NCBI GenBank assembly: GCA_016779015.1
Contig: JADHOK010000021.1
Coordinates: 1 to 15,639 of the forward strand
Direction of reading: 5' to 3'
From: PS1 clade bacterium
GTDB lineage: Bacteria > Pseudomonadota > Alphaproteobacteria > RS24
DNA: 15,639 nucleotides
Shown here: positions 6,447-12,781 of the stretch, piece after piece
How the letters are laid out: each line of letters begins with the position of its first letter
Position numbering within the stretch: position 1 is the first letter of the stretch
Notes under the pieces: model-generated
What the model was told of the DNA's origin: nothing
The model's input: the letters and a program-made list of their open reading frames with translations, nothing else
The model's database searches: none
Program-made: the position numbers and the translations under genes

Positions 6447-7376
6447 ATGAGTGAAATTACGGCATCAATGGTCAAAGAGCTGCGCGAAACTTCGGGCGCA
6501 GGCATGATGGATTGCAAAGCGGCGCTGCAGGAAAATGGCGGCGACATGGCCGCTGCGGTTGACTGGCTGCGCACCAAAGGTTTGGCCAAAGCGGCCAAGA
6601 AAGCCGGTCGTGTTGCGGCTGACGGTCTTGTTGGCGTGGCCTCGCAAGGCACGTCGGGCGCGGTGATTGAGGTGAATTCCGAAACCGATTTCGTCGCTCG
6701 TAATGAGACGTTTCAATCCATGGTCAGCGATATTGCCGGCGTCGCGCTGGACGCGGACGACCATGAAGGCTTGCTGGCCGCCGATTATCCGGGTGCCGGT
6801 AAATCGGTCGGTGACCATGTCACCGAAATGGTCGGCACGATTGGCGAGAATATGAACCTGCGGCGGTCGGCCAAGCTGAGTGTCGAGAACGGCGTTGTCG
6901 CCAGTTACATCCACAATCAGGTTGTCGATGGGCTGGGTAAAATCGGCGTGCTGGTAGCGTTGCAATCGACCGGTGATACGGCCAAATTGGAAGCCTTGGG
7001 CCGCCAATTGGCAATGCATGTGGCCGCCACCAATCCGTTGGCCGCTACAATTGAAGATTTGGACCCGGCCGAAACCGAGCGCGAGCGCGCTGTTTTGATC
7101 GCCGAGGCCAAAGAGAGCGGCAAGCCGGATGAGATTATCGAGAAAATGGTCGAAGGTCGTCTGCGTAAATTCTATGAAGAAGTTGTGCTGACCAGCCAGA
7201 CTTTTGTCATTGACGGCGAAACCCGTATCGAAAAGCTGCTGCAGGAAGCCGGTAAGGATGTCGGCGGTGATGTGACGCTGAAAGGTTTTGTGCGCTTTGA
7301 ATTGGGCGACGGGGTCGATAAAGGCGAAGAGGCCGATTTTGCCGCCGAAGTGGCAGCGGCCGTGAGTGGCAGCTAA
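6447..7376 (+). CDS. tsf: Translation elongation factor Ts
   Basis: EF-Ts is the guanine-nucleotide exchange factor that recharges EF-Tu during protein synthesis. The 309-residue product has an N-terminal UBA-like domain with the first family signature 'LRETSGAGMMDCKAAL' (12-27), and the second, 'EVNSETDFVARN' (75-86), containing the TDFV core that contacts EF-Tu. The two dimerisation subdomains follow, with 'VASYIH' and 'LAMHVAATNPLA' recognisable. The start ATG has GGAG at 6436-6439, 7 nt away. It follows rpsB by 39 nt, the near-universal bacterial arrangement, and probably shares its promoter and leader control. A 58-nt gap separates it from pyrH, with a short GC hairpin (7382-7386 with 7399-7403) and no clear terminator, so readthrough into pyrH is likely. 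Confidence 0.98.
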   Translation: MSEITASMVKELRETSGAGMMDCKAALQENGGDMAAAVDWLRTKGLAKAAKKAGRVAADGLVGVASQGTSGAVIEVNSETDFVARNETFQSMVSDIAGVALDADDHEGLLAADYPGAGKSVGDHVTEMVGTIGENMNLRRSAKLSVENGVVASYIHNQVVDGLGKIGVLVALQSTGDTAKLEALGRQLAMHVAATNPLAATIEDLDPAETERERAVLIAEAKESGKPDEIIEKMVEGRLRKFYEEVVLTSQTFVIDGETRIEKLLQEAGKDVGGDVTLKGFVRFELGDGVDKGEEADFAAEVAAAVSGS

Positions 7377-7434
7377 GCATCGCGCGCATCGTCGGAATCG
7401 CGCCATAGTTGCTTGAGCAAAAGGTGAGGGTGGC

Positions 7435-8154
7435 ATGGCGGATAAACAGCGTTTCAAACGGGTCCTTCTAAAAGTCTCCGGTGAAGCCCTGATGGGCGAC
7501 GGACAATACGGCATTGATGTCGCGACGGTTGACCGCATCGCCGATGAGGTGAAGCAGGCCATCGCCTTGGGCACGGAAGTCTGCATGGTGATTGGCGGCG
7601 GCAATATTTTCCGCGGTCTGGCCGGTGCCGCCGATGGCATGGACCGCTCCTCGGCTGATTATATGGGCATGCTGGCCACGGTGATGAACGCGCTGGCCAT
7701 GCAAAACGGGCTGGAGCGCATGGGCGTGCCGACCCGCGTTCTGTCTGCCATTCCAATGAGTACGGTTTGCGAGCCGTATATTCGCCGCCGCGCCACGCGG
7801 CATATGGAAAAAGGCCGGGTGGTGATTTTTGCCGCCGGTACAGGCAACCCGTTTTTCACCACCGACACGGCCGCCGCTTTGCGCGCCGCCGAGATGAATT
7901 GCGACGCTCTGATGAAAGGCACGAACGTCGATGGCGTTTATACGGCCGACCCGAAAAAGGATAAAGACGCCGAGCGCTATGACAATTTGAGCTATATGGA
8001 TGTGCTGTCAAAAGACCTCAAAGTAATGGATGCCTCGGCTGTTTCGCTGTCGCGCGAAAACGGCATTCCGATTGTGGTATTCTCCATCCAGACCTCGGGC
8101 GGTTTCGTTCAGGTCTTGCAAGGCGACGGCGCTTGCACCATTGTTCAGGACTAA
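7435..8154 (+). CDS. pyrH: Uridylate kinase (UMP kinase)
   Basis: Phosphorylates UMP to UDP in pyrimidine nucleotide synthesis. The 239-residue product belongs to the amino-acid-kinase fold, not the eukaryotic-type UMP/CMP kinases. Visible motifs are 'LLKVSGEALMG' (11-21), GGGNIFRG (54-61), 'SADYMGMLATVMNALA' (73-88), 'GTGNPFFTTDTAAALRA' (135-151) at the substrate and nucleotide site, and 'KGTNVDGVYTADPKK' (161-175). AAGG (7421-7424) and GAGGG (7426-7430) precede the ATG. It lies in the conserved order tsf-pyrH-frr, with frr 18 nt downstream. Nothing is unusual in length or motifs. Confidence 0.98.
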   Translation: MADKQRFKRVLLKVSGEALMGDGQYGIDVATVDRIADEVKQAIALGTEVCMVIGGGNIFRGLAGAADGMDRSSADYMGMLATVMNALAMQNGLERMGVPTRVLSAIPMSTVCEPYIRRRATRHMEKGRVVIFAAGTGNPFFTTDTAAALRAAEMNCDALMKGTNVDGVYTADPKKDKDAERYDNLSYMDVLSKDLKVMDASAVSLSRENGIPIVVFSIQTSGGFVQVLQGDGACTIVQD

Positions 8155-8172
8155 TCCGAATAAGAGGCAAAA

Positions 8173-8727
8173 ATGAGCATTGATATTGATGATATTGAAC
8201 GGCGCATGGACGGCGCATTGGCGTCTTTCAAAACCGATTTGGCCGGTCTTCGCACCGGTCGCGCCAGCGCCGGTCTGCTGGAGCCGATTATGGTTGATGC
8301 TTATGGGCAGAAGATGCCGATTGCACAGGTCGGCACGGTTTCGGTGCCCGAGCCGCGTCTCCTGACCGTGCAGGTCTGGGATAAAGGCCAAGTGGCGGCG
8401 ACCGAGAAAGCTATTCGTGAGAGTAGTCTGGGTCTCAATCCGATGACCGAGGGGCAGCTTATTCGCATCCCGCTGCCCGAGCTCAATGAAGAGCGCCGCG
8501 AGGAGCTGGTGAAAGTGGCGGGCGGTTATGCCGAGCAAGCCCGTGTAGCAGTTCGCAATGTGCGCCGCGACGGCATGGACCAGATTAAGAAATCTGAAAA
8601 AGACAGCGACATCTCCCAAGATGACGCCAAGCTTTATGCCGACGAGGTGCAGGAGCTGACCGATAAATTCATCGCGCAAATTGATGAGACGCTGGAAACC
8701 AAAGAGGGCGAAATTCGCCAGGTTTAG
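8173..8727 (+). CDS. frr: Ribosome recycling factor
   Basis: With EF-G, RRF splits the post-termination ribosome. The 184-residue product matches the usual length of about 185. Recognisable parts are the first helix of the three-helix domain with 'LAGLRTGRASAGLLEPI', the beta domain with 'PEPRLLTVQVWDKG', 'IRESSLGLNPMTEGQLIRIP', and the return helices with 'RRDGMDQIKKSEKD' and 'DEVQELTDKFI'. GAGG at 8164-8167 lies 5 nt before the ATG. It sits 18 nt after pyrH and 14 nt before uppS, so the three are probably one transcript. Confidence 0.98.
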   Translation: MSIDIDDIERRMDGALASFKTDLAGLRTGRASAGLLEPIMVDAYGQKMPIAQVGTVSVPEPRLLTVQVWDKGQVAATEKAIRESSLGLNPMTEGQLIRIPLPELNEERREELVKVAGGYAEQARVAVRNVRRDGMDQIKKSEKDSDISQDDAKLYADEVQELTDKFIAQIDETLETKEGEIRQV

Positions 8728-8741
8728 GTGCTGCTGAGGCC

Positions 8742-9479
8742 ATGCAAAAAGACCACACGCAAAATCGGCCCAAACACATTGCCATTATCATGGATGGCAA
8801 TGGTCGCTGGGCCGAAGCGCGCGGGCAGGAGCGCCGCGAAGGCCATCGCGCCGGTGTGGAGGCGTTGCGCCGTATCGTCAAACAAAGCGAAGATTTCGGT
8901 ATCCGACATTTAACGTTGTTCTCTTTTTCAACCGAGAATTGGGGGCGTCCGCGCAGCGAGGTCAGTTTCCTGATGTCGCTTTTGGAACGTTATATCGAGA
9001 GCGATTTGGCCGACTTGCACGCCGAAGGCGTGCGGGTGCGCGTTATCGGGCGGCGCGACGGCTTATCTGATAAAATTTGCCGCCTGATCGACCGCGCCGA
9101 AAGTCTGACCGCCAGCAATAATCGTCTGTTCTTGCAAATCGCCTTTAATTATGGCGGCCGCGAGGAACTGGCCGATGCGGCGGCGCGGCTGGCGCGCCGT
9201 GCGGCCAATGGCACGCTCGACCCGGAAGCCATTAACGGCGATGTGTTGGCGGCAGAATTGCTGACCGCCGGTGTGCCCAATCCGGATCTCGTCATCCGCA
9301 CCAGCGGCGAGACGCGGCTGAGCAATTTCATGCTCTGGCAAAGCGCCTATGCCGAACTTTATTTCACCGATGTTCTGTGGCCCGATTTCACGCGCGACGA
9401 CCTGCAAGCGGCGATTGATTATTACGCCGAGCGTGAGCGCCGCTTCGGTCTGGTTTCCGCCAGTGGCGAAACCGACTGA
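8742..9479 (+). CDS. uppS: Undecaprenyl diphosphate synthase (cis-prenyltransferase)
   Basis: Adds isopentenyl units in cis to farnesyl diphosphate to make the C55 lipid carrier for peptidoglycan and O-antigen. The 245-residue product has 'HIAIIMDGNGRWA' (12-24) with the essential Asp18, 'TLFSFSTENWGRP' (58-70), 'FNYGGREEL' (135-143), and the C-terminal substrate site 'LVIRTSGETRLSNFMLWQ' (183-200) followed by 'AYAELYFTD'. There is no signal peptide; it acts at the cytoplasmic membrane face. The ATG is only 2 nt from GAGG (8736-8739), poor spacing, and no alternative start is in frame upstream, so coupling to frr (14 nt away) may supply ribosomes. It precedes cdsA by 23 nt. A 6-bp hairpin (9467-9472 with 9480-9485) spans the stop codon. 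Confidence 0.97.
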   Translation: MQKDHTQNRPKHIAIIMDGNGRWAEARGQERREGHRAGVEALRRIVKQSEDFGIRHLTLFSFSTENWGRPRSEVSFLMSLLERYIESDLADLHAEGVRVRVIGRRDGLSDKICRLIDRAESLTASNNRLFLQIAFNYGGREELADAAARLARRAANGTLDPEAINGDVLAAELLTAGVPNPDLVIRTSGETRLSNFMLWQSAYAELYFTDVLWPDFTRDDLQAAIDYYAERERRFGLVSASGETD

Positions 9480-9490
9480 GTTTCGGCATT

Positions 9491-9498
9491 GGGGGGGG
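9491..9498 (+). repeat. Run of eight G in the cdsA ribosome binding region
   Basis: Eight consecutive G end 4 nt before the cdsA ATG (9503). No AGGAGG-like motif is present in the 23-nt uppS-cdsA gap, so the G run has to serve as the Shine-Dalgarno by pairing with the C-rich 16S tail. Homopolymer G tracts of this length are prone to slippage. Confidence 0.75.
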
Positions 9499-9502
9499 CG
9501 AC

Positions 9503-10336
9503 ATGGCGGAAACACCAAAATTTGAAGGACTGCTGCAGCGCGTGCGCTCGGCGCTCATTTTGCTGCCATTCGTCATCGCGCCGGTTGTTTTCGGTGGCTG
9601 GTCTTTCACCCTGCTTTTGGCCATTGCCGGTTTCTTAATGGCGCGCGAATGGGCCGGTCTCATCGCCGCACCGCCAGGCGAAGGCAATGTGTTGGGCGCG
9701 GCGACGGTCGCGTTGCTCGGCTACGGTCTGTTTGTCAGCCCGCTGGAGGCTGTCGCGCTGCTATGGGTTGCAGCTTTGGCCATGGCGGCTTTTTGCTTTG
9801 CCCAAGGGCGACGGCTCGGCCCGGTGGTCGGCGGCTTGTTTTATGTGGCGCTGCCTTTATTGGCGGCGCAGTTTTTGCGCCAAGAGGCGCTGGGTATGTT
9901 CCTCATCGGCTATATTCTCATTTCGGTTTGGGCGGTTGATATCTTCGCTATGTTCGCAGGTAAAATTATCGGTGGGCCGAAACTGGCACCGGTGATTTCG
10001 CCGAAAAAAACTTGGGCCGGTCTCATTGGCGGCATGGTGGGTGCGGCGCTGGCCGGTATTTTGTCTTTCCTCACCATTGTCGGCTATGGCCGGGGCGAGA
10101 TGCAGTTTGAGACCATTCTCATTATCGCGCCGTTGCTGGCGATTTGCGCGCAAGCCGCCGATCTTTTTGAATCGGCGATTAAGCGGCGCTTCAATGTTAA
10201 AGACTCCGGCGCCATTATTCCCGGCCATGGCGGTCTGCTCGACCGCGTCGATGGCTTGATTGGTGTGCTGATAATTGCGTTTATCATTGCGGTTTGGCGT
10301 GGCGGCGAAGCCTCGCAAGCGCTGTGGATTTGGTGA
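9503..10336 (+). CDS. cdsA: Phosphatidate cytidylyltransferase (CDP-diglyceride synthase)
   Basis: Converts phosphatidic acid and CTP to CDP-diacylglycerol, the precursor of all major phospholipids, in the inner membrane. The 277-residue product is strongly hydrophobic, with about seven or eight membrane segments beginning near residue 16 ('SALILLPFVIAPVVFGGW'). The CdsA signature occupies residues 224-250: it starts SAIKRRF, includes KDSG and the invariant 'IPGHGGLLDRVD'. 'GPKLAPVISPKKTWAG', a cytoplasmic loop conserved in the family, lies further upstream. The translation start depends on the G8 tract. Its stop lies 14 nt before the chosen dxr ATG, or overlaps a GTG at 10333 by four bases (GTGA). 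It sits between uppS and dxr as in most proteobacteria. Confidence 0.97.
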   Translation: MAETPKFEGLLQRVRSALILLPFVIAPVVFGGWSFTLLLAIAGFLMAREWAGLIAAPPGEGNVLGAATVALLGYGLFVSPLEAVALLWVAALAMAAFCFAQGRRLGPVVGGLFYVALPLLAAQFLRQEALGMFLIGYILISVWAVDIFAMFAGKIIGGPKLAPVISPKKTWAGLIGGMVGAALAGILSFLTIVGYGRGEMQFETILIIAPLLAICAQAADLFESAIKRRFNVKDSGAIIPGHGGLLDRVDGLIGVLIIAFIIAVWRGGEASQALWIW

Positions 10337-10350
10337 TAAGCTTAGGGGTT

Positions 10351-11505
10351 ATGCGACAGGTTTCTCTCTTTGGTGCGACGGGCACAATCGGCGATAACGC
10401 GCTTGATTTAATGGCGCGTCATGGCGACCGGTTTTCCCTGTTCGCTGCCAGCGCCGATAAAAACAACGACAAACTGGCCGAGATTGCCCGCCGCTTTACG
10501 CCCTCACTGCTGGTCATTGGGGATGCGGCCGGGCGCGACGCCTTGCGCCAAGCGCTGCCCGATTTTGTCGGCGAGATATTGGTCGGCGATGACGGGTTGG
10601 CGCAAATGGCGGCGCAAAAAGTCGATGTAGCGATTATGGCGATTGTCGGCTTTGCGGGTCTGGCCCCGTCTCTGATTTGTGCGGGGCAGGGCGGCGCGCT
10701 GGCACTGGCCAATAAGGAGGCGCTGGTTGCCGGTGGCGCGCATCTGATGCACAAAGCGGCGCAAAACGGCACGCAAATCTTGCCGGTTGATAGCGAGCAC
10801 AATGCGGTGTTTCAGTTGCTGCAAGGGCAGGACGACGCCAACAGTATTGACAAAATTGTGCTTACCGCTTCGGGCGGGCCGTTTCGCAACTTGTCATTGG
10901 CCGAAATGGAACGCGTCACGCCGGCCCAAGCGGTGGCGCATCCGAATTGGGATATGGGCGCAAAGATTTCCGTTGATAGCGCCACCATGATGAATAAAGG
11001 GCTGGAGCTTATCGAGGCGCGGCACTTGTTTGACATTGCACCGGACAAGCTCGACGCGCTTATTCATCCGCAATCGATTGTGCACGGGCTGGTTTATTTC
11101 ACCGATGGCAGCGTGCTGGCGCAAAAAGGCAGTCCCGATATGCGGGTGCCGCTGGCCTATTGCATGGCTTATCCCGAGCGCATTGACGCCGGTGTCGCGC
11201 CGCTCGATTTGGCGGCGCAAGGGCGGCTCGATTTTGCGGCGATTGACCGCGCGCAATTTCCCTGTCTCGCTTTGGCCGAAGCAGCGATGCGCAGCGGTGG
11301 CAGCGCCCCGCCGCGTCTCAACGCAGCCAATGAGATAGCGGTGCAGGCGTTTTTGGACGGGCGTATCGGCTTTTTACAAATTGCCAACACGGTCGATGCG
11401 GTGCTGCAACAGGGGGCGCAAGAGGGCGGCGACAGTGTGGAAGCCTTGCGCGCCATGGACGCCGAAGCCCGTGACCAAGCGACGGCCTTTATCGAAACGC
11501 TTTAA
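10351..11505 (+). CDS. dxr: 1-deoxy-D-xylulose 5-phosphate reductoisomerase
   Basis: Catalyses the second step of the MEP isoprenoid pathway, turning DXP into 2-C-methyl-D-erythritol 4-phosphate with NADPH and a divalent metal. It is the fosmidomycin target. The 384-residue product has the NADPH motif GATGTIG (8-14), 'ALANKEALVAGG' (118-129), the metal-site VDSEHNA with D147 and E149, 'TASGGPFRN' (172-180), 'AHPNWDMGAKISVDSATMMN' (196-215), the third metal ligand E219, and 'LNAANEIAVQAF'. I chose the ATG at 10351 because MRQVSLFGATG matches the family N-terminus. AGGGG lies only 2 nt before it. GTG at 10333, overlapping the cdsA stop, would add six residues and is a fair alternative. About 100 nt separate the gene from rseP. 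Confidence 0.97.
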   Translation: MRQVSLFGATGTIGDNALDLMARHGDRFSLFAASADKNNDKLAEIARRFTPSLLVIGDAAGRDALRQALPDFVGEILVGDDGLAQMAAQKVDVAIMAIVGFAGLAPSLICAGQGGALALANKEALVAGGAHLMHKAAQNGTQILPVDSEHNAVFQLLQGQDDANSIDKIVLTASGGPFRNLSLAEMERVTPAQAVAHPNWDMGAKISVDSATMMNKGLELIEARHLFDIAPDKLDALIHPQSIVHGLVYFTDGSVLAQKGSPDMRVPLAYCMAYPERIDAGVAPLDLAAQGRLDFAAIDRAQFPCLALAEAAMRSGGSAPPRLNAANEIAVQAFLDGRIGFLQIANTVDAVLQQGAQEGGDSVEALRAMDAEARDQATAFIETL

Positions 11506-11554
11506 GGCACGGTTTTGCCGCATTTCGGCACCATACTGTTTCGTGCGATAACAC

Positions 11555-11582
11555 TTTAACTAATTCGAAAAAAAGTCATAAT
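11555..11582 (+). promoter_or_regulatory. Possible promoter for rseP-bamA-skp
   Basis: TTTAAC (11555-11560) and CATAAT (11577-11582) with a 16-nt spacer lie in the most AT-rich part of the 100-nt dxr-rseP gap. A start near 11589 would leave about 17 nt to the TTG codon. The -35 is poor. The rest of the gap holds a small hairpin (TGCCG 11516-11520 with CGGCA 11526-11530) with no T tract, so no terminator is visible after dxr. Confidence 0.35.
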
Positions 11583-11605
11583 GCAGCAAATTTTGGGAGC
11601 TTGTC

Positions 11606-12769
11606 TTGGAAGCGATTAACTATCTATACGGAGCGCTTGGGTTCGCCTATATCGTGCCGTTTTTGTTTGTCCTGACCATTGTTGTATTCTTTCACGAACT
11701 CGGCCACTTCTATGCTGCGCGGCGTTGCGGCGTAAGGGTTGAAGTGTTCTCGGTCGGCTTTGGTCGCGCCATTGCGAGCTGGAACGACAAGCACGGCACG
11801 CAATGGAAAATCGGTTGGTTGCCTCTGGGCGGCTATGTGAAATTTTTCGGTGATGAAAACGAAGCCAGCGCCCCCGATGCCGAGAAGCTGAAAGAAATGC
11901 CTGAAAATGCGCGCGGCGACACGCTGTTTTTTAAACCGCTTTGGCAGCGCGCCATTGTCGTTGCAGCGGGGCCGGTGGCCAATTTCATCCTCGCCATCGT
12001 TATTTTCGCCTCGCTTTACACGCTGCTGGGTCAGCGCATCACCGACCCGATTGTCGGCACTGTGGTCGAAGACAGCGCCGCCGCGCGTGCCGGTATGCAA
12101 GCCGGTGACCTGATTACGGCGATCAATGATGATGAGATTACGTCCTTCAGTGAAGTGCGCCGCTTGGTGACGGTGAATGCAGGTGTGCCGCTGGATTTCA
12201 CGGTAGCTCGCGGCGATGTCGATGTGGTTCTGACGGCGACGCCCGACCGGGTGCTGGAGGTTGACCGCTTTGGCAATGAATATCATATCGGTCGTCTCGG
12301 CGTGTCGGTCAATGCGGATGAGAATTCCATTCGCCATGTGCGATATAATCCGCTCACTGCATTGTGGATGGGAGCCGAGGAAAGCTATTTCATCATTGAG
12401 CAGACTTTTATTGTTCTGGGACGAATTATTATGGGCCGCGAAAGCGCCGAGAGCCTTGGCGGGCCAATCCGCATCGCGCAATTATCGGGCCAGACTGCGA
12501 CGCTGGGTTTTGTCGCTCTCATCAATCTGACGGCGGTGTTGTCGGTCAGTATCGGCCTTATCAATCTGTTCCCCATTCCGATGCTGGATGGTGGCCATTT
12601 GGCGTTTTATGCTTATGAAGCCGTGTTTGGAAAGCCAATGTCGGCGCGCGCGCAGGATATCGGCATGCGCATTGGCCTCTCCATGGTGATGATGCTATTT
12701 TTATTTGTGACATGGAATGATTTGGCGCGGCTCAATGTTTTTGACCGCGTCGTCTCCCTTTTCGGTTAA
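11606..12769 (+). CDS. rseP: Site-2 intramembrane zinc metalloprotease RseP (MmpA type)
   Basis: An inner-membrane protease that cuts substrates inside the membrane after a first periplasmic cut: RseA in E. coli, PodJ for MmpA in Caulobacter. The 387-residue product has the zinc motif HELGH (30-34) in the first membrane helix, a second helix about 117-138 with GPVANF, one PDZ domain (about 149-215), and the third zinc ligand D328 in 'NLFPIPMLDGGH', followed by a last helix 'IGLSMVMMLFLFVTW'. E. coli RseP is about 450 residues with two PDZ domains; this shorter form is usual in alphaproteobacteria. The start codon is TTG at 11606, supported by GGGAG (11595-11599). No ATG or GTG is suitably placed and the active site lies only 30 residues in, so a later start is impossible. 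bamA follows after 12 nt. Confidence 0.96.
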   Translation: MEAINYLYGALGFAYIVPFLFVLTIVVFFHELGHFYAARRCGVRVEVFSVGFGRAIASWNDKHGTQWKIGWLPLGGYVKFFGDENEASAPDAEKLKEMPENARGDTLFFKPLWQRAIVVAAGPVANFILAIVIFASLYTLLGQRITDPIVGTVVEDSAAARAGMQAGDLITAINDDEITSFSEVRRLVTVNAGVPLDFTVARGDVDVVLTATPDRVLEVDRFGNEYHIGRLGVSVNADENSIRHVRYNPLTALWMGAEESYFIIEQTFIVLGRIIMGRESAESLGGPIRIAQLSGQTATLGFVALINLTAVLSVSIGLINLFPIPMLDGGHLAFYAYEAVFGKPMSARAQDIGMRIGLSMVMMLFLFVTWNDLARLNVFDRVVSLFG

Positions 12770-12781
12770 CCGAGATAAATT

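Noticed and set aside
6465..7640. 391-codon minus-strand open frame opposite tsf and pyrH
   Set aside because: It lies across two conserved plus-strand genes, has no recognisable motif, and results from GC-rich codon use that keeps the opposite frame open.
11516..11530. TGCCG/CGGCA hairpin after dxr as a terminator
   Set aside because: Short stem with no following T tract.
11581..11619. ATG-started 12-codon frame overlapping the rseP start
   Set aside because: No Shine-Dalgarno before it, and it reads out of frame through the rseP start; most likely chance.
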